In this document: one piece after another, positions 40,794-49,577 of the stretch
Numbering within the stretch: position 1 is the stretch's first letter
Layout: the number at the start of each line of letters is the position of its first letter
Assembly (NCBI RefSeq): GCF_000372725.1
Contig: NW_005199694.1
Coordinates: 57,297 to 121,296 of the forward strand
Length of the DNA stretch: 64,000 nt
Direction: 5' to 3'
From: Emiliania huxleyi CCMP1516
Lineage: Eukaryota > Haptophyta > Isochrysidales > Noelaerhabdaceae
Program-made: the position numbers and the translations under genes
Notes under the pieces: model-generated
Databases searched by the model: none
Seen by the model: the letters and a program-made list of their open reading frames with translations, nothing else
Told to the model about the DNA's origin: nothing

Positions 40794-42173
40794 TCACCGC
40801 ATCGCCGCGCGGAGGCGCTGGTGCCGCTCAGGCGCGGTGACGCGCTCGTAGAGCAAGTCCGGCTCGGGGCGCGCGAGGCCGTGCATCAGCCCGGTGTACC
40901 ACTGCCGCAGCTCGGCGCCCGTCGCGCGGCTGCGCTGCACGTCCGCCGCGCTCTGCACGCCGCCGACATGCACGACGACGAACCTGAGACGCAATCTCCT
41001 GCCTAGACACAGCCGAGATACAGCCGAGATACTACCGGCATGCACGACGGCGAACCTGCCCGCCAGGCCGAGCTCGCGCACCGCCGCCTGCGCCGCCGCC
41101 GCCTGCGCGCTCGAGCGGTCGAGGATGGGAGGCCCGCTGAGGCCGCCGCCGTAGCGCGCCGTGTAGCTGTCCAGGAGGGCGCGGTCGGCGGGAGGCAGCT
41201 CGAAGGACGCGTAGTCCTTTTGCGTGTTGAGCGCGACGACGCCGTCGATGCCGAGCCTCGAGAGGAATCGCACCGTCCCCTCTGCCTCCCCCAGGTCGCC
41301 GAGCTTGACGAGCAGCGGCACACGCCGCCCGCCGCCCCGCGCCGCGGCGTCGCGCTCGGCGACGATCGCCTCGAGGCGCTTCCGCAGCTCTGCCGTCGCG
41401 TCGCCGCCGTGGCCGCCGCCGTGGTGCACGTTCGGGCACGACTCGTTGATCTCGATGAAGTCGGCCAGCGGCAGGCAGAGGCGCACGCAGCGCAGCACCC
41501 CCTCCAGCTTGTCGGCGGGATCGCCATGCGCTGGATGACCCATGATCGACACTCCGACCGGGAATGATGCGCCGCCGTCGCCGGCAGGCCTGCCGTGCTC
41601 GGCGCGCTGCGGCGGCACGCCGTGCCGCTCCCGGAAAGCGGCGATGTTGCGGAGCGCCGGCTCCACACCCTTGGACGGGAGGCCGAGCGAGTTGAGCGCG
41701 CCACCCGACGAAGGCAGCGGCGTCCACGCGTTGCCGCGCCAGAGGCCGCCGAGGAAGTCGAACAGGTTGCCGGAGTGAGGGTCGCTGAGCACGGTGCCGA
41801 CGACCGCGTAGCCCGCGCCGAGCGCATAGTTGAAGTCGAGCAGCGTGCCGTCCTTGTCGAGGCCCGCCGCGTTGCCCAGGTCGTTGCGGAAGCTCAGGCC
41901 CATTGCGCGGAGGCCGATCGACGGTGCCGACGGGAGGGCGCCGCAGCCGGCCGACGCAGCGAGCGCACCGAGGAAGGGCGTGCGAGATGCCGAGTACAGT
42001 GCCACAAACGCCTCTGCCGGAAGCAGAGCGGCCAGAGCGGGGCGGAGCTGCTCGTCAGCGCGCGCCAGCCCGAGCAGGACGGAGCGGCGGCCCTCGTCGC
42101 CGCCCTGCGCCGCATAGGCGCCGGCCGCGAGGACGCCACCGGCGGCGCACGCGGAGGCGGTGCGACGAAGCAT
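40794..42173 (-). CDS. DHODH: Dihydroorotate dehydrogenase-like flavoprotein, two exons
   Basis: The ATG is at 42173; exons are 42173-41056 and 40983-40794, with a 72-nt phase-2 GT-AG intron (41055-40984). The intron keeps frame, so it could be mistaken for coding sequence. The mature protein has ~435 residues. The N-terminus (Ala-rich, one hydrophobic stretch) is membrane- or mitochondria-targeting in style, as in class 2 enzymes. FMN-barrel motifs: MGLSFRNDLGNAAGLDKDG (Lys107), NSLGLPSKG, IEINESCPNVHHGG, VPLLVKLGDLGEAEG, GVVALNT, and exon 2 VVVHVGGVQSAADV and YTGLMHG. The enzyme oxidises dihydroorotate to orotate in pyrimidine synthesis. Cys246 sits where class 2 enzymes use Ser as base; class 1 enzymes use Cys, so the class assignment is mixed. 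A related FMN-barrel enzyme is the alternative. Confidence 0.8.
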   Translation of the reverse strand: MLRRTASACAAGGVLAAGAYAAQGGDEGRRSVLLGLARADEQLRPALAALLPAEAFVALYSASRTPFLGALAASAGCGALPSAPSIGLRAMGLSFRNDLGNAAGLDKDGTLLDFNYALGAGYAVVGTVLSDPHSGNLFDFLGGLWRGNAWTPLPSSGGALNSLGLPSKGVEPALRNIAAFRERHGVPPQRAEHGRPAGDGGASFPVGVSIMGHPAHGDPADKLEGVLRCVRLCLPLADFIEINESCPNVHHGGGHGGDATAELRKRLEAIVAERDAAARGGGRRVPLLVKLGDLGEAEGTVRFLSRLGIDGVVALNTQKDYASFELPPADRALLDSYTARYGGGLSGPPILDRSSAQAAAAQAAVRELGLAGRFAVVHAGSISAVSRLCLGRRLRLRFVVVHVGGVQSAADVQRSRATGAELRQWYTGLMHGLARPEPDLLYERVTAPERHQRLRAAMR

Positions 42174-42996
42174 ATATGCGCGCCTCGCCGTGGTGTCCTG
42201 CGGCGCAGAGACCTCCCCAGACTCATCACACCAGACATCACAGCGAGAGCCTCGGTTTGGGTGGTGGGCGGGGGGTGATGAGGCTCGGTTTGTGGCAGTT
42301 ATTGACTGTTATTGAGTTGTTATCGGTCTGTCTCCTACATGTACCTCTCGCTCCATTTGCACAGCTCCGCGGTCTGCCCAACTTGAGAATCGTGCTTTTT
42401 GAGATTTTTTTTGAGAGCGCCTTCGTTGTTAATAGTACAAACCCAATGATTTTTAGCAATACCAAACAACTCTAACACTCACACGTCATTTGGGGCCTGG
42501 AGCCCTGTTCACGCGCGCGCGAGACGTGCAGACAGGGTTGCCAGTGTGTTTGTTGTTGCTTTTTGTGAGGTTGTTTGTTCTCTTGTTTCGTGTTAGGTTG
42601 GGTTGTGCTTGGACGCCTTCTTGTGGCTCTCGTCGAGAGCGTTTTGCGTCCCGGCGGGTTGAGAGAAGATGTGTCGTCTGATGTGTCACTGTGTACGAGC
42701 AGGCGGACATCGCTTCCAGGGAGGGGGGCGCGCTTCTCTGCACGCCCCACCCCCCCCACCCTTCGCGCCGACGACCTAACCTCACTCGGAACAACCTCAC
42801 CCAAACAACCCAACCTAACACGAAACAACCTCACCCAAAAAGCACGATTCTCAAGTTGGGCCCTCGGTCTGTTATTTGGCCTGTTAGTGAGTGTTATAGG
42901 TCAGGCCGGGTGGCAGTTATTGACCTAAAGAAAGAAAGAAAACAGACAACCCAAGGGAGGGATGGGAGGACGGCACGCCGCCACCACACAGGAATT
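42174..42996. repeat. Intergenic inverted-repeat cluster
   Basis: GCCCAACTTGAGAATCGTGC (~42376) recurs as its reverse complement (~42842). A GAGGTTGTTT...TTAGGTTGGGTTG block (~42570-42610) is inverted at ~42780-42835. TAGCAATACCAAACAACTCT near 42453 is shared with ~22755. This looks like degraded transposon ends. No gene is seen. Confidence 0.6.
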
Positions 42997-43803
42997 TTAA
43001 GGAGAGGAGTGTGGTGCTAGCCGTCGCCCACCCACCCTAACCCTTGGGAGTCTGCCTCTTCCTATCTCTCTTCGCAGTCCCTCGCCGATTCTCGCTGCAA
43101 CCTTCATGCCACCTCGCGGTCGTCCCACTCTCGTCGGTCTCTCTCTTGTCGCTTCTTCCTCTGTCGCGTCGCTCTCCTCTGCCTCGTCCTGCGACGGCGC
43201 CGCCGCCTGCCGATCCCTCGCTCTCGCTGCTTCTCCCGCCTTTCGGCGCAACTCTGCCCTCCTCGCGGCATATTTTGGCCCCTCGAGTTTATCGAGCTCT
43301 CCTCGCGCAAGGACGGCTCTTCTGACACCCACTCCGTTCATTTGCCGCCAAGTCATATCGTTGCTCAGGTCCACTCTCTCTTCGGACACTTGTACCTCCA
43401 CAGATGACGCTGGCGCTGGGGTCCCCTTCGGGTGCATCGTGACAGCTGACGGCGGGATTTCCACTGGCTCGTCCTCCTCAGAGTCGTCTTCCCCGGCTTC
43501 CCCCCGTTCGGCTCTACGTTCAGCACGTTCAGCGTGGCTCACCCTCCATGCCGTGAACAGGCGCTTTATCCACCCTATATTCTTCTCTCGTTCCTCTGCC
43601 CTTGTGCCTTGCCCTTGGTCTTGTCGTTGTTTCGCACCCATGTCTGTATGGCAATCGAGGCTGCCTTCCCCACTACCTGTAGTTCTCTCGTCACCTCTCC
43701 TGCGAGCTCCCCTCTCTTTCTTTCGGGTATGGAGTCTGTGAGTGCGGGCACCCGACGCCTGCTGCAGCTGCTCGACTGTGCCGTCTGCTTCACCTGCACA
43801 CAT
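42997..43803 (-). CDS. Hypothetical basic/acidic protein
   Basis: From the ATG at 43803 the frame encodes 268 residues. The first ~80 residues are Arg/Glu-rich. The middle contains an acidic stretch (EDDSEEDEPVEIPPSAVTMH) and VDLSNDMTWRQMNGVGVRRA, followed by a helix-rich basic part. A second minus frame (43575-43841, TRELQVVGKAASIAIQTWVR) looks more protein-like over the first part, so a frameshift or splice near 43580 is possible. It is head-to-head with the next gene, 29 bases apart. No family is recognised; a mobile-element protein is possible. The plus-strand Ser-rich frame on the same bases is taken as its shadow. Confidence 0.35.
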   Translation of the reverse strand: MCAGEADGTVEQLQQASGARTHRLHTRKKERGARRRGDERTTGSGEGSLDCHTDMGAKQRQDQGQGTRAEEREKNIGWIKRLFTAWRVSHAERAERRAERGEAGEDDSEEDEPVEIPPSAVTMHPKGTPAPASSVEVQVSEERVDLSNDMTWRQMNGVGVRRAVLARGELDKLEGPKYAARRAELRRKAGEAARARDRQAAAPSQDEAEESDATEEEATRERPTRVGRPRGGMKVAARIGEGLRREIGRGRLPRVRVGGRRLAPHSSP

Positions 43804-43832
43804 GCACTGATCGCTGCCGACGCGCTGCAGTC

Positions 43833-45044
43833 ATGGAGCATCTAGGGGGGGAGGTAGCAGGGAAGTGCTGCAGCTGTGACGTATGCCTTGCGGCAGACGT
43901 GATGGCTACGAGCGGCACGAGTGCCGCGGCAGCGCGCCGTCCGGAGGAGCCAGCCCTAGAGGTAGCACTCGCTACGGCAGCAAATGCAGCACCCGCCGTG
44001 GGCGCCGCACTGCTTACGCGCGGATACACTGTGGTCACCGCCGGCGCCGAAGAAGACGAAGATGGTGCCGGCAACGGAGACGAAACACTGAATCCGATCC
44101 AAATCATACTCTCGAGCGTCAATGACTACGCGATGCAGAACCTGAAAGGGCCAACGTTGACGCAAGTGATAGACAAAAGCGGATTCAGATGTGAGCGGGG
44201 AACCTTCTCCAATCGGGACGCGCATGCAGCGCTAGTGCTGACTTTGCTTGCGGACAAGTGGATGGAGCTACACTTGGAGGCTGCCACAGGGGGGGGGACT
44301 ACAGGCCGCCTCACCGTACCTGCAAACCGTCTCGACGACGCCACCTACGGGAATCCGTGCATTGCTGTACGTCTTGCGCTAGACTGGGCACCGAATGCTC
44401 AAAGCTCGAAAACTCGCACGCGCGCGCTCCTGTGCGAGCTGGAGCGAGCCGTCACCGCCTCCGAAGTTCACGCCCATGCGGCGATGCGCACACTCGGAGA
44501 GCTCCTAGATGCAGAAGGATGCGAGGCCGAATCTCGGCTACCTCCGTGGACGCGAGACTGGTTGGCCCGGCGCGGCAGGGCAGACACGCCTACGAATGCG
44601 GGCACGAGTTCGGGAGGAGGAAGCACCGCAAAGCGCAGCGCGGCGGAGGCCGCAGCCGGCACGGGCAGCCCTCGTCCTTCCACCTCGCAGCCGCAGCAGC
44701 AGCGTCTAGTCGCCACGCCTGGCGGCACGCACAACCTCTCGGTGAAAAAACCGGAGTGCGCCAACACCGCGGAGCGCCCGACAAAAAGTCGGCTCACCGC
44801 ACAGCTATCGCCGCGCCCGGATATGGCTGAATGGGCCATGCCCATGGACACCACACGCCGAGTGACGCCGAGTGACACGTCGTACTCCTCTTCGGTGAGC
44901 GCTCCAAAACTAGACCCCATTGCCTTTAAGGAGGCTGCCCTCGCGCGTCTCAGGAATGTGGCTGTGTCTTCTGAGTCAGGCGCCGCCCGTTCGACTCTTG
45001 CTGTCGCCCTCGCCGTGTGTTTGTCAAGCTTCCGCATGAAGTAA
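43833..45044 (+). CDS. Hypothetical protein, possible mobile-element ORF
   Basis: The frame encodes 403 residues from the ATG at 43833. The N-terminus carries a Cys cluster (CCSCDVC). Residues ~85-260 have folded-protein composition (DETLNPIQIILSSVNDYAMQ, NLKGPTLTQVIDKSGFRCER, DAHAALVLTLLADKWMELHL, CIAVRLALDWAPNAQSSKTR). The second half is Ser/Thr/Pro-rich, like a disordered tail. I recognise no family. The divergent partner and the repeat flanks on the left suggest an unrecognised transposon or viral-like insertion, but no transposase, integrase or polymerase motif is seen. Confidence 0.45.
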   Translation: MEHLGGEVAGKCCSCDVCLAADVMATSGTSAAAARRPEEPALEVALATAANAAPAVGAALLTRGYTVVTAGAEEDEDGAGNGDETLNPIQIILSSVNDYAMQNLKGPTLTQVIDKSGFRCERGTFSNRDAHAALVLTLLADKWMELHLEAATGGGTTGRLTVPANRLDDATYGNPCIAVRLALDWAPNAQSSKTRTRALLCELERAVTASEVHAHAAMRTLGELLDAEGCEAESRLPPWTRDWLARRGRADTPTNAGTSSGGGSTAKRSAAEAAAGTGSPRPSTSQPQQQRLVATPGGTHNLSVKKPECANTAERPTKSRLTAQLSPRPDMAEWAMPMDTTRRVTPSDTSYSSSVSAPKLDPIAFKEAALARLRNVAVSSESGAARSTLAVALAVCLSSFRMK

Positions 45045-45078
45045 CGCGCCTCTTCCTTATTTCCAGCGCAGCTGCCGC

Positions 45079-45456
45079 TCAGTATGGCGCCAACGACGCC
45101 TGTGGTGGCTCACTGTCTTCTTGTTTCCAGTCGTCCCAGTCTCTCAGTTCTCCGATTCTCCTCCTTGCCTCGCGCGCCTCTTTTGTGGCCTCATCCCTAG
45201 CCGCCTTGCACGCTCTGCATCCCCAGAACGCACTCCTCGTGGCGGGGCCCCTCATTCCCCGCTTCTTTTCCCTTCTAGAATACGCCTGTGGTGTGCCCCG
45301 TGTGGCAGCCCGACCTGTTGTCTCACCCTGGCCCCCAAGATCGTTTTGGTCGGCGGCACGGCCCTCCACCAGTCGCAGGAGGTGCGCACCTCCCAAAGGA
45401 AGCACCAGATGCTCCCTCAGCCCACGCAGGTCGCAGCTTTGCGCAGCGCAGCGCAC
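45079..45456 (-). CDS. Hypothetical short ORF with CRACK motif
   Basis: A minus-strand frame without a clear ATG includes RGPATRSAFWGCRACKAARD, then a charged helix (EATKEAREARRRIGELRDWD) and the end PQASLAPY. The CxxC pair and flanking basic helix suggest a zinc-binding end of a larger spliced or broken protein. No family is recognised. Confidence 0.3.
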   Translation of the reverse strand: MRCAAQSCDLRGLREHLVLPLGGAHLLRLVEGRAADQNDLGGQGETTGRAATRGTPQAYSRREKKRGMRGPATRSAFWGCRACKAARDEATKEAREARRRIGELRDWDDWKQEDSEPPQASLAPY

Positions 45457-45749
45457 GGGCCACGCCGCGCAAAGCCGACCCTCAGTCTGCCCGAGAGGCT
45501 GTCTCCTGTCTGCGGAAGCGAAGGCCTGGCAAGCGCGCGCCCGCCTCCTCCGCGGCCATGCCGCCTCCGCCCGGGCGAGCGAGCAACAAAGAGTGGAGCT
45601 GGAGGCGGATCGCCATACTCGGTCTCTTTAAAGCGTGAATTCTCTGAGAGTTGTTTTGTTTAAAAACTCTGCACCAAAAGCCGCGAACGAGCGAGGCACG
45701 GTCCTCGGTCGCTCTCGCCGGGACAGTGCGGCGGCCAGGAGGACAAGAT

Positions 45750-46640
45750 CAACGAGAAGGGGGGGGGGGGGGGGCAAAACGGGAAAGGTCTATGGATCTG
45801 CAATGCACATCCAGGCTCAAACCCCAGGCTGTGTGGGCCTGGGACAAGGGCAGGAAGGGGGGGGGGGGGGGGTTTTTCTTTGGACATCCCGCCCAAAATT
45901 AAAACCCCGGGTGTTTGGGCCTGGGCAAAAAAGGCAGGGGGGGGGGGGGGGCAAAAAGGCCAAAGGGGGAAACCTGGCCCCCCCCCTTTTGAAAAAAAAA
46001 TCCGCCCACCGGATTTTGGAAAAAAAAAAAATCCCTCAAGCCCCCCCCCAGGGGGGGGGCCCCCCCCCTCGGGAACCCAAGGTTTTTGGTTAAAAAAAAA
46101 AAAGCCCAATGGGGTCCCCCCCAAAGGAAAAAAAAAAAATTTGCCAAACCCCATTTCCTTTGTTTTTACCGGTTTTTTAACCCGGCCAAAAACTTTGTGG
46201 GGGGGAATTTTTACTAAAAACCCCCCCCCAAAAAAAAAAAACCCCCCCTTTTCTTTTTTCCCCCGGTCGGCCCCCAAAAATAAAATTGCCCCCAAAAAAA
46301 CAAAAAGGCCCCAAAATTAAATTTTCCCCCCGGGCCCTAAACCCTTTTAGGTTCCCCCCCCCCCCGGCCCTTGAAAAAAAAATATTTTAAAAACNNNNNN
46401 NNNNNNNNNNNNNNNNNNNNNNNNNNNNNNNNNNNNNNNNNNNNNNNNNNNNNNNNNNNNNNNNNNNNNNNNNNNNNNNNNNNNNNNNNNNNNNTGTGTT
46501 TTTCCGTTTCTCCCTTCCCCTCGCCGTGGCGGTGGGCCGTTCTCCGTCCCTTCGGGCCGGGGGGCGGGGGGCCTCCTTTGCCCTCCCCCCCCCGGCTCAG
46601 CCCCCAGGAGCGCTCTCTATCACACAACCCCCATCGACCG
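45750..46640. other. Unreliable sequence flanking an assembly gap
   Basis: From about 45750 the sequence turns into over-called homopolymers (runs of G, A, C and T of 6-16) typical of a failing read end, followed by N at 46395-46494 and more homopolymer-rich sequence to ~46640. Nothing here should be interpreted as coding. Confidence 0.85.
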
Positions 46641-46745
46641 GCTGGGCGGGGGGAAGGTCGAACGGGTGAAGCGTGGCACGCGACCTTTGGCAAGAGGAGT
46701 CGGTCGACGGGAGTTGGGGAGGAGGAGGAGTCCTGCAGGCTCCGC

Positions 46746-48362
46746 TCAGTGGGCGTGGCCACCGCCGTCGGGCACGCAGTGCTCGTGGTCGAGGAGGACG
46801 AGGCCGATGGCGGTCGCGCCGAAGGCGAAGGCAAGGATCGTGCCGACGCGCATCTCCATCGTCTTGACCGTGTTGTTGACGCGGCCAAAGCACTCGGTCG
46901 CGGCGATCTGCACGTAGACGCCGCCGCCAAAGGCAAGGAGCCGGCCGTTTGCGTTGTCGCCCGGGTCGGCGCCGACGACGATGATGGCGCCGAGGACGAC
47001 AGAGAGGCCCGAGATGAAGTTCAGCCCGAGGGCCGTGAACGGCTTGAGGTTGCCCTGCATCGGGTCTGTGAGGACGAGGTAGTCGGAGACCTCCTGCGCG
47101 AGCTCGTGGTAGATGGTGGCGGCGACGATGGTCCAGCCGACGGTCTCGTTGCAGCCGACAAAGGCGGCGCCGATGAAGATGCCGTCGACGAGGTTGTGCA
47201 TGAAGTCGCCGAGGAGGATTCCGCAGAGCACGCGCACCTTGGTCGTGAGGCTCGCCGTCGTCGGCGCGACCTCCGGCTTGACATCTTCCTCGTCCGGCGT
47301 CTTGCTGCCCATGGACGTCTTCGAGACGGCGGCCTGGACGAGGGTCTCCAAGATGTTGGCGGAGATGAAGCCGAGGAGGATCATCGTGCCCCACCAGGCA
47401 GAGCGGCCCGCCTCTTTCGACTCGACGGACCACGTCTTTTCGCCATCTGCGTCGGTCTCCGACTTGGCCGTGTCGACGGGGTCCGTGATCAGGTGCGTGG
47501 CCTCGTACAGCATCAGGTAGAAGGCGGCGGCGAGGAGCGCGCCGGCCGCGAACGCGTTGGCGAGCGCAAACATGGTGGTCGGGTTCTTGTCGGCGACCTT
47601 CTTGATCGCCGGCGCGAGGAAGATGACGCCGATGAGCGTGCAGGCGTTGACGAGGAAGCTCGTGCCGATCGCGAGGCCCCACGGCTTCTCCTTCTCGGGC
47701 GCGTTGTCGACGCCGTCCTGGAAGACGGGCTCGATGGGGCTTGCGGCACCAAGGGCAACGAGGGCAGCGTCGTCGCCCATGGCAGAAGTGTCGACGTCCA
47801 TGAGGTAGTGGATGCCACCGATCCCGCCGCGCTCAAACTCGGTCGGGTCATGCTCCGCGAAGATTGCGACGGAGTCGACGTTCGTCGTGACGAGGTGGAA
47901 CACTGAGGTGAGCTTGGTCGTGGCGAACTTGATGTTGTAGCACAATGGCTGGGTCGCGCCCGCTCCGGTGGTAGGCGGAATCGTGATCGTGGAGCCCTCA
48001 GCCACATCCTGGCAGGTCTCACGGTCCTGCTCGATCACGCCTGCGCCGCAGTCGTGCACGGCCTCAAAGGGTTCTTCTGCCGTGCCGGTCGTCGGGTAGA
48101 AGACGATCTTCATTTCCGGGTCGGCGTACACCACATTCTCCTGCCACCCGATAACCTCGCCATCGTCATTCAGCGCCTCGTTGTACTGCTTCAAGATGAC
48201 GGCCTGAGCGACCCACGTCTGCTTGTTCGACGCGCTGACGTCAAAGGTCGCGCCGAACTCAAACGGCTCTCCGGCGGTCGCGTCGAATGTGCACTTGTCA
48301 CCAGCCATAGGCTGGGCATAGGCGCTGCGAGCCGAGAGAAGGAGAAGCGAAGCACGCAGCAT
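46746..48362 (-). CDS. ZIP-family divalent metal transporter
   Basis: The ATG at 48362 gives 538 residues. A cleavable signal peptide (MLRASLLLLSARSAYAQ) is followed by a ~200-residue extracytoplasmic domain with several Cys. Membrane spans begin near residue 225 (WGLAIGTSFLVNACTLIGVI). An acidic loop follows (TAKSETDADGEKTW), then the ZIP signature spans HNLVDGIFIGAAF (His389, Asn390, Asp393 region) and HELAQEVSDY (His419, Glu420), whose His/Asp/Glu side chains form the binuclear metal site. The tail ends DHEHCVPDGGGHAH, a metal-binding His cluster. ZIP proteins move Zn, Fe or Mn into the cytosol from outside or from vesicles; the substrate cannot be told from sequence. Eight spans are expected. 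Confidence 0.9.
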   Translation of the reverse strand: MLRASLLLLSARSAYAQPMAGDKCTFDATAGEPFEFGATFDVSASNKQTWVAQAVILKQYNEALNDDGEVIGWQENVVYADPEMKIVFYPTTGTAEEPFEAVHDCGAGVIEQDRETCQDVAEGSTITIPPTTGAGATQPLCYNIKFATTKLTSVFHLVTTNVDSVAIFAEHDPTEFERGGIGGIHYLMDVDTSAMGDDAALVALGAASPIEPVFQDGVDNAPEKEKPWGLAIGTSFLVNACTLIGVIFLAPAIKKVADKNPTTMFALANAFAAGALLAAAFYLMLYEATHLITDPVDTAKSETDADGEKTWSVESKEAGRSAWWGTMILLGFISANILETLVQAAVSKTSMGSKTPDEEDVKPEVAPTTASLTTKVRVLCGILLGDFMHNLVDGIFIGAAFVGCNETVGWTIVAATIYHELAQEVSDYLVLTDPMQGNLKPFTALGLNFISGLSVVLGAIIVVGADPGDNANGRLLAFGGGVYVQIAATECFGRVNNTVKTMEMRVGTILAFAFGATAIGLVLLDHEHCVPDGGGHAH

Positions 48363-49577
48363 GGCACGCCGTGAGTAAGCAGTGCACTTGCATGCTTTTT
48401 GCACCACGTGTACAGCCAGAGCACCCTCGGGGAACGCCCTAGCGGTGGTGCTTTTTCTTTAATTTTTGCACTACAAGGAGAGGTTGGTTCATGTGTGGTA
48501 GACCGTGCGAGAGCTAGTACACCGCACCTCTCCCTGTCTACCCCCCAGTCGCGGCCGCTTACGTGATACGTCCCTGTGTCCTTTCGGTGTGCCCTGTGAT
48601 GTGATCACAACCATCGCCCCCTCGTCGCACCCCTCATGCAACGAGCAGTACAACGAGGTGGCAGTCCGGGTTCTGTGAAGAGGGTCGCTCGTCGAATGCG
48701 AGCCAGTTCGCTCGCGGCGCCGACGCCGACGCCGCCGCCGGAACGACCGCGGCGGCCGGTCGAGCGGCCGCCCCGGCCAGCGGCCGTATCGAGCCTGCCC
48801 GTCCCGAAGGTGTGGACCTCACGTCGCTCTCTCGAAGCCGAGCGCCACGCCGCTACGACTCCCATCGCGGGGAGGTCGGCTTTCCCCGTGCCGGTTCTCC
48901 CCAACCAACCCCGCCGGCAGCGCGAGCTGCCGGCCACATTGAGCGGTTCGTCCGCGTCGCGCACTCGTCCCAACCGGGGGCCGCAGACTCGTTCTGCGCG
49001 CCAACGGCTGGTGACGCTGTGTTGCCCTTGAGCTAGTCCTTCCCCGGTCGCCTAGCCTCTGCGCTGTCTGGCGAACGCCTGTATGCCATGCGCGCGGACC
49101 ACGCTTGCGTGGATACGTGGCTGGCAGGCTGACCCGTGTGCGGGGTAGCCCGCGCACGGGGAAGCTTCACGGGTTCGAGTCGCCAAACATTAAGCAGCGG
49201 AGGTGTGCCGAGGGGGACCGGGAGGCGGTAAGCCGTCGTCGCCCGGCGCTGCTTGCAGCACCGTGGCGATGGCGCTAAGAGGTTCCTCTTTTCCGCGCCC
49301 CCCCCGCAAGGCGCGCGACACACACTCGCGACGACTCCCGTGCTCGCTCCTGGCGCAGGCGATCGACTCCTGACACCCATCGAGCGGATGGGCGCGTTCC
49401 CGCCGCGACCCGGTACTCTCGAACGACTTTTGAGGGCAAAAGGTGTCCTCCTGCCGTGGGCGAGCCAAACTCTGGCGGTGGGTGGCAGCCCGCTCAGCCC
49501 CAGGCGCCCCTCGAACCGGAGGGTGGTCTGCCGCCGCTGCGTGGTAGGCGCGCCGAGGGTGGGAGACATACCGGTAT
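48363..49577. other. Intergenic, no gene recognised
   Basis: Short frames on both strands disagree and lack motifs. A strong hairpin, CCGTGTGCGGG-GTAG-CCCGCGCACGG, lies near 49134-49160. The nearby GGGTTCGAGTCG resembles a tRNA T-arm, but no complete cloverleaf can be drawn. 49200-49577 may hold the promoter or a 5' exon of the next gene. Confidence 0.45.

Noticed and set aside
45635-46320. Gly/Lys/Pro-rich frames near the gap
   Set aside because: They come from over-called homopolymers beside an N run.
49040-49190. A tRNA-like GGGTTCGAGTCG segment
   Set aside because: The T-arm stem does not pair, and no acceptor or anticodon arm can be drawn; only a strong hairpin is present.
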